Below, piece after piece: positions 1 through 9,022 of a DNA stretch of 64,000 nucleotides. The notes below the pieces were generated by a model, which made no database searches, was not told where the DNA came from, and was given only the letters and a program-made list of their open reading frames with translations. Each line of letters opens with the position of its first letter. Position 1 is the stretch's first letter. The DNA comes from Bog-473 sp963751335 (GTDB lineage Bacteria; Actinomycetota; Acidimicrobiia; Acidimicrobiales; RAAP-2), in NCBI GenBank assembly GCA_963751335.1, contig CAVVUB010000004.1:62001-126000 (forward strand), in the 5' to 3' direction. Both the position numbers and the translations under genes were made by a program.

Positions 1-440
1 CCGACTTCATCATCGCCTCCGACAACGCCGACCTTCGGCCAGCCAGAAGCCGATGATCGGCCTGGCCGCCGGTGGGGGCTCCCCGGCGCTCCTGCCGCGC
101 TCCTGCCGCCCGGGCAGGGCCATGCAGATGCTGCTCACGGGTGATCCGATCACCGCGCAGGAGGCCCATCGGCTGGGCATGGTGAACGAGATCCATCCCC
201 AAGCCGGCGCTCATGGACGCCGCTCGTGCGAATAGCCGGAAAAGATCGCCAGCAATTCACCAACCGCTGTGCAGGCGGTCAAATGGGCTGCCCGCACCGG
301 ACAAGGCGAGCCGCTCGAGCAAGCCATCAGCATCATGATGGAGGCCCACTGGCGCTCCGCCATTCACCCAGACCGGGCTCGAAGGTATCGGTGCTTTCAA
401 CGAAGGCCGCGAACCCACCTTCCAGGATTCGGACTACTGA
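1..440 (+). pseudogene. Enoyl-CoA hydratase/isomerase family, 3' part, frame-broken
   Basis: The fragment would encode the C-terminal half of a crotonase-fold enoyl-CoA hydratase (beta-oxidation type). It can be followed through several frames: DFIIASDNA from base 3, then IGLAAGGGSPA and MLLTGDPITAQEAHRLGMVNE from about base 53, then EKIASNSPTAVQAVKWAA from base 239, then EGIGAFNEGREPTFQDSDY ending at the TGA at 438-440. The frame changes near bases 40, 205, 231 and 390. The 5' part lies outside the window. At least four indels in 440 bases indicate either a decayed gene or low-quality sequence at a contig end; single-base breaks in essential genes elsewhere in the window make the second option real. 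Family assignment is firm, the pseudogene status is not. Confidence 0.7.
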
Positions 441-625
441 ACAGTGACAACATCAGACTCCGCATGGCCGATCTGGCGCGGCGAGTGCATGAGCCATCGC
501 CTCACGGAGGTAGGCACCATGATGGCCGCCTGGGTCAGATCCTGTCTCGGGCACAGTCCGACCGTGCGCCAGATCGGTCGCTCCAGCTGCTCGGTATCGC
601 CGCCACCGTAACACGTCGACAGGGC

Positions 626-2052
626 ATGAGCGAGCGATATTGATCTGCTCGGTCGTCGGTGGTGGCCCTGCGGGCGTCACCGCTGCCATACAGGCGCGCC
701 AACTGGGCGCCAAGGTGACTCTGCTCGAGGCCGACCAGGTCGGTGGCACCAACCTCAACCGGGGACCGGGACCAGTGCGCACGCTCGCCCGCTCGGCCAG
801 ACTGGCCCGCGACTGGACTTCGTGGGCAACCTTCGGACTCGAAGGGCCTCCTCCGCGGCCCAACCTCGCGGCGATCCTGGCCAACAGCGATCGAGTGGCC
901 CGCCATGCCTTCGAGAAGAAGCATCTGGCCGACCAGCTGCGCCGCAACGGCATCGACCTCGTCGAGCATCTCGGCCCTGTCCATTTCACCGATCCACACA
1001 CGGTGACCGGTCGTGACGGTCGGGCGTGGCGAGCCGAGCGCATCATCCTGGCCGTCGGTGGACATGCGGGACGCCTGGACATCCCGGGAAGCGAACTGGC
1101 TCTGACCTATGGCGACCTACGGGCTCTGACGGCGCTGCCTGCGGCCGTGGCCGTCGTCGGCGCGGCCGACACCGGATGTCAGATCGCTTCGATCCTGGCC
1201 GATCTCGGCACTCGCGTCAGCCTGTTCGAAGCAGTCCAGTCGATCGTGCCGCACGCTGACCCGAGCATCTCGTTTGACTGGAGCGGGCATTCGAGCGCCA
1301 GGGCATCGAGACCCACACCAGACACAGTCGTGAACGTCCATACGATCTCAAGGGATCCGCTCGTGTGGAACACACCGGTCCTTCCGGGATTGAAGGAACG
1401 GTCGTGGATGTCGTGTTCTTCGCCGTCGGCTGGCCGCCCAACACCGAGCAGTTGGGGCTCGAGGCCGCCGGCATCCAGGGCCAACGACAGGGGATTCCAG
1501 TCGACGCCTATCTCCGCACCGAAGTCGATCACATCTACGCCCCAGGCGACGTCAACGGCCGGTCCATGCTGGTCCCGGTCGCCCGCCTTGAAGGGCGCGT
1601 CGCTGCCCAGAACGCGCTCAGGGGCCCGAGCCGCGTCGTCACTTACGACGTGGTGCCGGGTGCCAGCTTCACCGACCCAGGGTACGGCGGGGTCGGCCTC
1701 ACCGAGCCGGCTGCGGCCCGCGACCACGACATCGTCGTGGGGATTGCTCACGATGACGACCTTCTGCGCCCGGTCGCGGACGGCCACGAGGAGGGATTCT
1801 GCAAACTCATTGCCGACCGAAACAACAGGAGGATCCTCGGCGCACACGTGCCTGGGGGAGTACTCCGCCGAAATCATCCAGGTTGTCGTGGCATGCATGG
1901 CGTCCGGAATGACGGTCGAGCAAGTGGCCGAACTGCCCTTTGCGTTTCCTACCTTCACGGAAGGGATCACCATGGCAGCGCAGAAGATTTGCACGGAGCT
2001 CAGGATCGGCAACTTCCTACCCGTGTGGAGCTACCTCGGACCGGATGATTAG
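626..2052 (+). pseudogene. Dihydrolipoamide dehydrogenase-like flavoprotein, frame-broken, no redox disulfide
   Basis: This is a two-dinucleotide-binding-domain flavoprotein of the pyridine nucleotide-disulfide oxidoreductase family. The FAD-binding Rossmann motif VVGGGPAGVTAA and the NAD-binding motif VVGAADTGCQIASILADLG are visible, as are the second FAD motif (HIYAPGDVNG) and the dimerisation domain (SFTDPGYGGVGLTE, ending VWSYLGPDD). The probable start is ATG 626 (MSERY), but the frame slips near 642-652, again near 1285 (into AFERQGIETHT) and again near 1850 (into LGEYSAEIIQVV). The usual CxxxxC active site is replaced by GGTNLNRGPGPVRTL, with both cysteines absent, so lipoamide chemistry is not expected. 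Disulfide-less relatives act as quinone or other reductases. It follows the enoyl-CoA hydratase remnant on the same strand. Confidence 0.7.
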
Positions 2053-2258
2053 GGCGAGGCGCAGGCAGCGCTCAGAACGGAATGGGCCACGCGAAATGCC
2101 CGGGCCATTGCGTCACGCTGCTCAGCCGTCGTCGCGGGCGGCCGAGCGCTCTGCGCCACGGGTGCGAGGAGAGAAAGGTCGTCGTTCAGTAGCAGGAAAG
2201 GACCTGGTTCAGGCATAGTGGGGACTGGTTACCGAGAATGACGACAAAGGAGTTCATG

Positions 2259-2789
2259 ATGGCTTTCGACACCTTCTTCGCCTATTGCGGTGTCTACGGC
2301 GACACCGACGCCGCGTTGGCAGACTATGAGGCCATCCACGAGCTGCACACCCAAATCGGGCTCATCGACGCGTACGACGCAGCGGTGGTGGAGCGGAAGG
2401 CCGACGGCAAGGTCAAGATCGTCAAGAAGCATGAGACCCCGACGCGAGTCGGCGGCGTACTCGGTGGTGGCGTCGGCCTGGCCACGGGCTTGGTGGTCGC
2501 CCTGTTTCCCGCGGCGGCGATCGGCGGCGGGCTCTTGCTCGCGACCACGGGTGGCGGCGCCATCCTCGGCTCAGTAGCCGGGCATGCCGCGGCCGGCATG
2601 AGCCGCAGTGACCTCAAAGAGCTCGGGGAGGACCTCGACAGCGGTCAGGCGGGCCTCGTCGTCGTGGCCGTCTCGGACATGCAGGCCAAAGTCGAATCAG
2701 CGATGAAGCGCGCTCAGAAGATTCAGGCGAAGGAGTTGAAGGCCGACCAGAAGGACATCGAAGCTGACGCGAAGGCCGATTCCAAGTAG
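2259..2789 (+). CDS. DUF1269-like protein with glycine-rich hydrophobic hairpin
   Basis: A protein of about 176 residues resembling the DUF1269 family. The centre (roughly residues 65-115) is glycine-rich and hydrophobic, forming one or two possible membrane segments, followed by GMSRSDLKELGEDLDSGQAGLVVVAV, written here only to show its likeness to the family's conserved block, and a lysine/alanine-rich charged tail. The function of the family is unknown. The start at ATG 2259 is chosen because AAAGGAG at 2246-2252 sits six bases upstream; ATG 2256 and ATG 2238 are in frame but badly spaced or upstream of that site. It stands alone, about 200 bases after the broken flavoprotein gene. Confidence 0.7.
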   Translation: MAFDTFFAYCGVYGDTDAALADYEAIHELHTQIGLIDAYDAAVVERKADGKVKIVKKHETPTRVGGVLGGGVGLATGLVVALFPAAAIGGGLLLATTGGGAILGSVAGHAAAGMSRSDLKELGEDLDSGQAGLVVVAVSDMQAKVESAMKRAQKIQAKELKADQKDIEADAKADSK

Positions 2790-2927
2790 CGAATCGCCGG
2801 ACACGCGTCAGCCGTCGCCCGCGGCAGTGTTGCGGTTGGATGCGACGATGACGCAGGAAGGGGGAGTCGATTTCCCTGCGCGAAGACGTCGGTGTGTTCG
2901 GGCGTCCAGGATTGCGCATGAAGTCGC

Positions 2928-3665
2928 TTAGCGTGCGAAGAGGTGATATCCCACGAAGGTCCAGGCTGCGACGAGGAGCATCCGGGCCGGAAGAGCAGTC
3001 GACGTGAAGCGGACAAAGTCCCCAGATGTCGCGAATCTGCCCCGGGATCGCCGGGCTGCTTGGTCGATCACTATGCCCGCGATGCACACGGCTCCCCAGA
3101 ACAGCAGGCCGACCGGTCTGTTGGAGGGCAGGAGCAACGCCGGCATCTCCGGGCGCCCCCTCGGGGTCACCATGGAGGCGACGAGCAGGGGCGGCCGGGC
3201 CGACGTGGCCGACCGCTCCGTGCGCGGTGCCCGCGCCCGAGCCAAGCCGTAGCCCATGCCAGCCAGCATCCAAACGAGCAGCAACGCGGTGTTGACCGGT
3301 CGGAAGGCCTGTGCCAGCGCGCTGATCGTGAGGTGGGCCTGACGCGCTCCCGTGTCGATGCCCAGCACATCCCATACTGCGGCCACCGCGATCAGGATCA
3401 GCCAGGGCGACAGGCCGTGCACCGCCGGTCCAGTTCCGCCGCGTCCCGGTCGTGGCCATGGCTCCGCCGACGAGAGTCGCGATCCCTCGGTGTCCTTCCT
3501 CCGTCCTCTTGACCACAGCATGACGTCGACGCTCACGACGAAGCCGACCGAGACACACCAGGTGGCAACGGCGGCTGCGGTGTCTCTGTGGAATCCGCTG
3601 ACCCAGCCGCACCACGCGCAGAGGGTCAAACCACCGACGACGACGAGGATGCGAAGGGTCGGCAC
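2928..3665 (-). CDS. Unknown integral membrane protein
   Basis: A protein of about 245 residues with six probable membrane segments: around LRILVVVGGLTLCAW, then TAAAVATWCVSVGFVVSVDV, SPWLILIAVAAVWDVLGI, VNTALLLVWMLAGMGYGL, LLFWGAVCIAGIVID and MLLVAAWTFVGYHLF. No family was recognised. The frame is open upstream to 4031, but that extension would run antisense into the divergent MFS gene; GTG 3665, just before the first hydrophobic segment, leaves a 55-base divergent promoter region. The last segment ends four residues before the stop. The hydrophobicity pattern and codon use support a real gene; the start is uncertain. Confidence 0.5.
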   Translation of the reverse strand: MPTLRILVVVGGLTLCAWCGWVSGFHRDTAAAVATWCVSVGFVVSVDVMLWSRGRRKDTEGSRLSSAEPWPRPGRGGTGPAVHGLSPWLILIAVAAVWDVLGIDTGARQAHLTISALAQAFRPVNTALLLVWMLAGMGYGLARARAPRTERSATSARPPLLVASMVTPRGRPEMPALLLPSNRPVGLLFWGAVCIAGIVIDQAARRSRGRFATSGDFVRFTSTALPARMLLVAAWTFVGYHLFAR

Positions 3666-3720
3666 GGCACCGGTATAGCGCCGGCCAAGGTCGCTCCACG
3701 GGACAGTAGGGTCCGCAGCG

Positions 3721-4968
3721 ATGGTCAAGGGGAAGTTGCGCGGGCATCGAGACTTCCGGTTGCTGTGGGCGGGTGAGACCGTCAGCGAACTCGGATCACA
3801 GGTGAGCCTGCTGGCCATTCCGCTGCTCGCGGTGCGCACGCTCCACGCCACCACCTTCCAGGTGGGACTGTTGACCGCCGCCTCGACGGCCGCGTTCCTC
3901 ATCGTCGGCCTGCCGGCGGGCGTGTGGGTCGACCGGACCCGCCGACACTGGGTCATGATCGCGGCCGATCTCGGGCGGGTCCTCGCTCTCGGCTCCATCC
4001 CGGTTGCGTATGCGCTCGACGCGCTGACCATGGTTCAGCTCATCGTCGTGACTCTCGTCACCGGGATTCTGACCGTTTTCTTCGATGTCGCCTACCAGTC
4101 GTACCTTCCTTCGCTGGTAGGGCGAGAGCATCTAGTCGAAGGAAACGCCAAGCTGACCGGCAGCGAGCAGGTGGCCGCCGTCGCCGGGCCCAGCATCGCG
4201 GGTGGACTGGTCCAGGCCATCGGGAGCTCGTACGCCGTGGCGGTCGACGCGATCAGTTTCTTGGTTTCGGCGCTGGCGGTCGGCGGCATTCGCACGCCGG
4301 AACCGGAGCCGGAAGTGCCCGAGGGCGGACATCCGAGTCTCCGCCACGGCATGGCCGAAGGACTCCGCTTCGTGTTCTCCGACCCACTCCTTCGTGCCAT
4401 TGCCTGCACCACAGCGAGCTCCAACCTGGCGAGCGGGGTCGCAGCTGCGGTCGAGGTGGTCTTCCTCGTTCGCACGGTGCACGCATCCCCAGCGGTGATC
4501 GGGCTCCTCTTCACACTGGGCGGACTCGGGGGCCTGCTCGGGGCCCTTGTGGCCGGACCATTGGCCCGGCGGATTGGAGGCGCCCGAGCCACGATCGTGG
4601 GCATCCTCATGAATGTCGGGGCGCTGCTCATTCCTTTGACTCAGCCCAAGGCCGGGCTCGTGCTGTTCGGGATCGGAATGCTTTTCGTCTCGTTCGGAGC
4701 CACGGTGTACAACATCAACCAGGTGAGTTTTCGTCAGAGGCTCTGCCCGGACCGCCTGCTGGGCCGGATGAACGCCACCATGCGGTTCATTGTGTGGGGG
4801 GTCCTGCCGATCGGAGCGCTGATCGGCGGCGTGCTCGGGACCGCCATCGGGCTGCGCCCGACGCTGTGGATCGGTGCCGTCGGCGAGTCGCTGGCCGGCG
4901 TGTGGTTGCTGGCCTCACCCATGCGCACGATGCGCGAGTTTCCTGAAGTCGAGCACTCGGCCTCGTGA
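3721..4968 (+). CDS. MFS transporter, EntS/MFS_3-like exporter
   Basis: A 415-residue major facilitator protein with about 12 membrane segments, in the subfamily that includes the enterobactin exporter EntS and many actinobacterial drug exporters. The N-terminus (HRDFRLLWAGETVSELGSQ) and the loop after helix 2 (GLPAGVWVDRTRRHWVMI) match the pattern of that family, including the D-R-T-R cytoplasmic loop. The central loop lies around residues 190-220. It would export small amphipathic molecules by proton antiport; the substrate cannot be inferred. It is divergent from the unknown membrane protein and lies 27 bases upstream of a quinone-type oxidoreductase on the same strand. Confidence 0.85.
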   Translation: MVKGKLRGHRDFRLLWAGETVSELGSQVSLLAIPLLAVRTLHATTFQVGLLTAASTAAFLIVGLPAGVWVDRTRRHWVMIAADLGRVLALGSIPVAYALDALTMVQLIVVTLVTGILTVFFDVAYQSYLPSLVGREHLVEGNAKLTGSEQVAAVAGPSIAGGLVQAIGSSYAVAVDAISFLVSALAVGGIRTPEPEPEVPEGGHPSLRHGMAEGLRFVFSDPLLRAIACTTASSNLASGVAAAVEVVFLVRTVHASPAVIGLLFTLGGLGGLLGALVAGPLARRIGGARATIVGILMNVGALLIPLTQPKAGLVLFGIGMLFVSFGATVYNINQVSFRQRLCPDRLLGRMNATMRFIVWGVLPIGALIGGVLGTAIGLRPTLWIGAVGESLAGVWLLASPMRTMREFPEVEHSAS

Positions 4969-4995
4969 GCGTCGGGGCGTAGTCTCGGCTTCGTC

Positions 4996-5940
4996 ATGCT
5001 GGCGGTCGGGATCGTGGAGTTCGGTGGGCCCGAGGTTCTTCGCCTCGTGGAGCTGCCCGACCCGGATACGGGTCCCGGCGAGATCCGTGTGCGCGTGCAT
5101 GCGGCCACGGTCAATCCGACGGACACCGTCCTACGAAGCGGAGGCCGGGCGGATCGACTGAAGGACATCCGGCCGCCCCACATTCCCGGAATGGACGCCG
5201 CCGGCGTGGTCGAGCAGATCGGCGAGGGCGTCGATACCGAACTCCGGGTCGGGGAGCGGGTCATGGCCATCGTGGTTCCTCTTGGTCAGCACGGGGCCTA
5301 CGCGGAACGAGTGGTCGTGCCGGCCGCATCCGTGGCGCGGAGCCCGTCCATGGCAAGCGATGCCCAGGCCGCGACCATTCCCATGAACGGATTGACCGTC
5401 CGTCAGGCACTGGACGCGCTGGCACTCGAGCCCGGACAGATTCTGGCCGTGACGGGAGCCGCAGGGGCGGTCGGTGGCTACGCCGTGCAGATGGGAAAGG
5501 CCGCGGGTCTTCGGGTCATTGCGGATGCCGCGCCCAGCGACGAAGACCTTGTCCTCACTCTGGGTGCGGACGAGATCGTGGCTCGGGGCGACGATTTTGC
5601 GGCCCGCGTGCGCCGGATCGCCGTCGACGGGGTCGACGGCCTCATCGATGGCGCCGTCATGAACGCGGTGGTCGTGCCCGCGGTGCGTGATGGGGGGCGG
5701 ATAGCCACGCTGCGGGGCTATGACGGCGGAGACGTGGAGAGTCGAGGCATCACGTTCTCCCCGGTCTTCGTGCGGAACTACGCGAGGAAGCACGACAAGC
5801 TCGACGACCTCGGTGATCTCGCCGAGCAGGGCGCGCTGACGCTCCGGGTGGCCCGGTCCCTTCCGGCCGCCGAGGCACCCGAAGCGCACCGACTGCTCGA
5901 GGCCGGGGGAGTGCGGGGCCGCCTCGTCCTCGAGTTCTGA
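4996..5940 (+). CDS. Quinone-type/NADP-dependent MDR oxidoreductase
   Basis: A 314-residue medium-chain dehydrogenase/reductase of the zinc-free quinone oxidoreductase branch. The GroES-like N-terminal domain contains VHAATVNPTDTVLRSGG and IPGMDAAGVVEQIGEGV; the nucleotide-binding motif AVTGAAGAVGGYAVQMGKAAG lies near residues 152-172. Zinc-liganding cysteines are absent. It probably reduces quinones or enones with NADPH in the cytosol. It starts at ATG 4996, 27 bases after the MFS gene, and may be co-transcribed with it. The stop is one base from the stop of the convergent PLP-enzyme gene. Confidence 0.85.
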   Translation: MLAVGIVEFGGPEVLRLVELPDPDTGPGEIRVRVHAATVNPTDTVLRSGGRADRLKDIRPPHIPGMDAAGVVEQIGEGVDTELRVGERVMAIVVPLGQHGAYAERVVVPAASVARSPSMASDAQAATIPMNGLTVRQALDALALEPGQILAVTGAAGAVGGYAVQMGKAAGLRVIADAAPSDEDLVLTLGADEIVARGDDFAARVRRIAVDGVDGLIDGAVMNAVVVPAVRDGGRIATLRGYDGGDVESRGITFSPVFVRNYARKHDKLDDLGDLAEQGALTLRVARSLPAAEAPEAHRLLEAGGVRGRLVLEF

Positions 5941-5941
5941 G

Positions 5942-6934
5942 CTACCAGCCGCGCAGGTCGATCTCCCACTGATCGAGCACGTCTTCGCCGTTGAGGACGT
6001 AGAGGTGTTGGTGGTACGCGACCGTCGGATCGACGTGGGCCGGGAGGACCCGGATCCGGTCCCCGACCCGCAGCGGTTGCCCCGGCGCGAAGGTGAGGTG
6101 CTCATCGGAACAGAACCACACGTCCGCACCCTCGACGGAGGGGTTGCCGTGATCCATGCCGAGAGCCTTGAGGCCACAGTCGGCCACCGCCCAGTTCTTG
6201 GAGACCGAGATGACCGTCGAGAGCACGCTCAAGGCCTGGACGAAGGGGAGCCCGAGTTTGGCGTAGGCGGTGTCCATGAGTGCGTAGGAACCGGCCTGAA
6301 TCTCTGTGGCCCAGGTGTTGAGGTCATAGGTGCCGGTGCCCCCGGCGGAGATGATCTCGCCCCCGACCTGCGTGTGGGCATCGACGAGCATGGCCATTGA
6401 CTCCTCGAGCATCGACTGGCGCCTGGTCCGGTCTTCCAGCCCGACGATGTGGCCCTCGTACCCCATCACCCCTCGCACCATCAGACCTGACCTCCGGGCC
6501 AGGTCGGCCAGACCAGCCGCGTCCCCGGGTGAACAACCGCAACGAGGCAAGCCCACGTTCACGTCGATGAGCACCTCCGGCACGCCGGCACGCACCGCAG
6601 CCGAGATCGTCGCCTCTGAGTCCACGGCGAGCGTGACCCGGGCGCCCGCTCGGGCCAGCTGACCGAGCCGGGTGCCGTCGGCCACCTCGTTGGCCAGGAC
6701 GAGGTCGTCACCCAGTCCGGCCTGGGCCATGCCCTCCATCTCGGCGATGGTGGCGCAGGTAAACCCAGGATGCCCCTGTGCGGCCTGGCGGCGGGCCAAG
6801 GCGGTGCACTTGTGTGCCTTCACGTGGGGCCGTAGCCGTGGCCCGGGCAATGCCTCGCTCATCACCCGGAGGTTGGCCTCGAGGCCGGGGCCGTCGACAA
6901 CCAGGGCCGGAGTCGTCAGGTCGGCCGTCTTCAT
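5942..6934 (-). CDS. D-threonine aldolase-like PLP enzyme (DSD1/alanine racemase fold)
   Basis: A 330-residue fold-type III PLP enzyme. The N-terminal barrel carries RPHVKAHK (the lysine forms the Schiff base, near residue 40) and LIDVNVGLPRCG; the C-terminal domain ends with the metal-site block VLPAHVDPTVAYHQHLYVL and DQWEIDLRGW. In D-serine dehydratases the metal pair is His/Cys, whereas D-threonine aldolases use His/Asp; the HVD here favours a low-specificity D-threonine aldolase that cleaves D-3-hydroxy amino acids to glycine plus an aldehyde. That substrate call is an inference. The start is ATG 6934; the open frame extends further upstream but only antisense to the amidase. The amidase gene is divergent, 51 bases away. 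Confidence 0.8.
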   Translation of the reverse strand: MKTADLTTPALVVDGPGLEANLRVMSEALPGPRLRPHVKAHKCTALARRQAAQGHPGFTCATIAEMEGMAQAGLGDDLVLANEVADGTRLGQLARAGARVTLAVDSEATISAAVRAGVPEVLIDVNVGLPRCGCSPGDAAGLADLARRSGLMVRGVMGYEGHIVGLEDRTRRQSMLEESMAMLVDAHTQVGGEIISAGGTGTYDLNTWATEIQAGSYALMDTAYAKLGLPFVQALSVLSTVISVSKNWAVADCGLKALGMDHGNPSVEGADVWFCSDEHLTFAPGQPLRVGDRIRVLPAHVDPTVAYHQHLYVLNGEDVLDQWEIDLRGW

Positions 6935-6985
6935 CGCGGGCAGGCTACCGGCGCGAGGGCGAGCCAGGCGGTACTGTCCGCGGCG

Positions 6986-8401
6986 ATGAGTCTGCCTTGG
7001 TTGGGAGATGCCTGCGGCCTCGTCGATGCGTTTCGAGCCAAGGACCTGTCCCCGCTCGACGCGCTCGAGGCCTGCATCGACGCCATCGAGACATCGCCCC
7101 TCAACGCCTTCAGCCACACGGACTTCGATCGGGCACGCGAGGCGGCACTGTTGGCCGACGTGACCTTGCCGTTCGGCGGCGTTCCCTTCGGGGTGAAAGA
7201 GCTCGAACGGGTGGAGGGTTGGCCCGACACGGAAGCCTCGGTCATCTTCGAGGGTCGTGTGGCCGACGAGGACGACACATCGGTGTGCCGGTTGCGTACT
7301 TCGGGCGCGGTGTTGGCTGCACAGACGGCGGCGCCCGAATTCGGTGGCATCAACTGCACCTCTACGGAACTGCACGGTACGACACGGAACCCATGGAACC
7401 AGGCGCGCACGCCGGGTGGATCATCGGGAGGCACCGCGGCTGCCGTGGCTGGCGGCTTGCTTCCCATTGCCACCGGAAGCGATGGTGGCGGCTCCATCCG
7501 AGGACCGGCTGGGTTCAGCGGGCTGTTCGGGCTGAAAGCCACCTATGGCCGCATTCCGAAGGGGCCCAAGGCGAGCATCGAACCGATGACGACCGTCCTC
7601 GGCTGTTTGAGCCGCTCGGTGCGCGACACGGCGCGGTATTTCGATGTGTGCAACGGCTTCGACCGTCGTGACCCGCTGAGTTTGCCCGTGGTCGGGGGCT
7701 GGGAGGCCGGTTTGGGCGAGTACGACCTGACCGGCATGACCGCGGCGATCGTGGTCGATCTCGGGATCGCACAGGTCCGAACCGAAGTGGCCCAACTGGT
7801 CGAGGATGCTGCACTGAGACTGGCGCAGGTGGCGGGACTGCGAGTGGTCGGCGTCGAGCCGGCGCTCCCTCCGCTACGCGGGGCCTGGGCCATGGCCAAC
7901 CAGCCGTCGCTGGTGGTCGATCTCGGAGATCGATACCCCGACGCCATCCCTCAGCTGTCCCCCGAGGTCGCGGCGGGCCTGGAGAGCGCCCGGGAGCGCT
8001 ACGACTTGGAACGAGCGGCTTCGGTCGAGCGGTATCGCCGCCAGCTCAACGGAGCCATGGCGGACCTCTTCGAGCAGGCCGACTTCGTGTTCTGCTCCAC
8101 CCACCCCGACGTGGCCTTCGCCGCTGAAGGGCCGCCACCATCGACCCTTCCCGGTCGCGACCTCATCGAGGAGGTCGGTTTTGTCCGCGCCATCATGAAC
8201 AACGCGGCATTGACCGCACCCTCGAATCTCAACGGCAGCCCCGCCATGAGTCTTCCCGCCGGTCTGCGGGACGGTCTTCCGGTCGGGCTGCAAGTCCTGG
8301 CCGGGCACCACCGTGAGGAGCTGCTCCTCGACCTGGCCCTCGCCGCGGAGCGAGAGATGCCGTGGCCGCTCGTCGCGCCCGGTTCACCCCACCGCGGTTG
8401 A
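6986..8401 (+). CDS. Amidase signature-family hydrolase
   Basis: A 471-residue amidase of the amidase-signature family. The Ser-cisSer-Lys triad is visible: lysine 71 in PFGVKELE, the cis-serine in PGGSSGG (146-147) and the nucleophile serine 170 in GSDGGGSIRGPA. These enzymes hydrolyse amides, nitrile-derived amides or, within the GatCAB complex, Gln-tRNA. No gatC or gatB is adjacent, and the C-terminal half resembles the stand-alone amidases, so a catabolic amidase is more likely. The substrate is unknown. It starts at ATG 6986, divergent from the D-threonine aldolase-like gene, suggesting a shared regulatory region and perhaps a common amino-acid-derived substrate class. Confidence 0.85.
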   Translation: MSLPWLGDACGLVDAFRAKDLSPLDALEACIDAIETSPLNAFSHTDFDRAREAALLADVTLPFGGVPFGVKELERVEGWPDTEASVIFEGRVADEDDTSVCRLRTSGAVLAAQTAAPEFGGINCTSTELHGTTRNPWNQARTPGGSSGGTAAAVAGGLLPIATGSDGGGSIRGPAGFSGLFGLKATYGRIPKGPKASIEPMTTVLGCLSRSVRDTARYFDVCNGFDRRDPLSLPVVGGWEAGLGEYDLTGMTAAIVVDLGIAQVRTEVAQLVEDAALRLAQVAGLRVVGVEPALPPLRGAWAMANQPSLVVDLGDRYPDAIPQLSPEVAAGLESARERYDLERAASVERYRRQLNGAMADLFEQADFVFCSTHPDVAFAAEGPPPSTLPGRDLIEEVGFVRAIMNNAALTAPSNLNGSPAMSLPAGLRDGLPVGLQVLAGHHREELLLDLALAAEREMPWPLVAPGSPHRG

Positions 8402-9022
8402 TCGCACCGTTGCGCCCACCGCCTTCCGCAATGGTGCCAAGTCGAGCCCGGGGGGTGTTGCCGAGCTCCGTCCGGGATTAGCTGGTTTCCACAGGCTGTC
8501 CAGGTCCGGGGAACGCCCATGAGCCCGAGCCGGCGGGGCGTGGCCGGCTGGAGGGATGTCTTTACCGACCCCGGGCGAGATCTCCCCGAGCGGGCGGGCC
8601 ACGGCGAGCGGCTCGCACGCGATCCGGCGTGTCGCGGGGTCAGGTCACCCGTTCCAGCGCGCGGGGCGCGAACTGGGGATCGATCTTGTAGCGCTCCCCG
8701 GGCTCGGGAGGGCCGGGCGAGCGGCGCAGGAATCGGAATGCCCATCCGCCGCGGCGAGCCTCGCAGCGTTGTGAATCAACGCCTCCATCGGCACGAAGGA
8801 AGATCGGAACCGCACGTCGCGAAGGAACGTCATGATCGTCACGCCGGGTGGAGGCTTCCACGGGGAACTGCCTGATGGCTCCGTCGGTGCCTCTGGTCCG
8901 GGTGCTGACGATGCGGGCCAGCCGGCACAGGCCGCGGTCGACCAGGGAGCCACCAGTGGGGGAGCCGTCGCCATACCGTCCGTACATACTCACGGTAGGT
9001 AGTATTCTGGTGGTTTCCCACT
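8402..9022. other. 620-base gap with a possible minus-strand gene remnant
   Basis: No intact gene is supported. On the minus strand two overlapping frames give fragments that read like protein ends: MTFLRDVRFRSSFVPMEALI (frame ending at 8645) and FRFLRRSPGPPEPGERYKID followed by PQFAPRALERVT (frame ending at 8640). A single frame change near 8750 would join them into one product of about 110 residues, divergent from the TetR gene and possibly its target. No family was recognised, so this may be a remnant or a sequencing-broken gene. Confidence 0.25.
8974..9005. promoter_or_regulatory. Candidate TetR operator: two interleaved inverted repeats
   Basis: TACCGT (8974-8979) is mirrored by ACGGTA (8992-8997), and ATACT (8986-8990) by AGTAT (9001-9005). 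The two palindromes interleave 18 to 49 bases upstream of the TetR start. TetR repressors usually bind palindromes that overlap their own promoter, and TAGTAT at about 9000-9005 could be the -10 element. The position fits autoregulation and control of any divergent gene. Binding is inference. Confidence 0.4.

Noticed and set aside
640..1280. Minus-strand frames over the flavoprotein gene
   Set aside because: The plus strand encodes a clear FAD/NAD-binding flavoprotein; the antisense products have no domain signal.
8556..8774. Plus-strand 72-codon frame upstream of the TetR gene
   Set aside because: No ribosome-binding site or family features; minus-strand frames in the same place read more like protein, although weakly.
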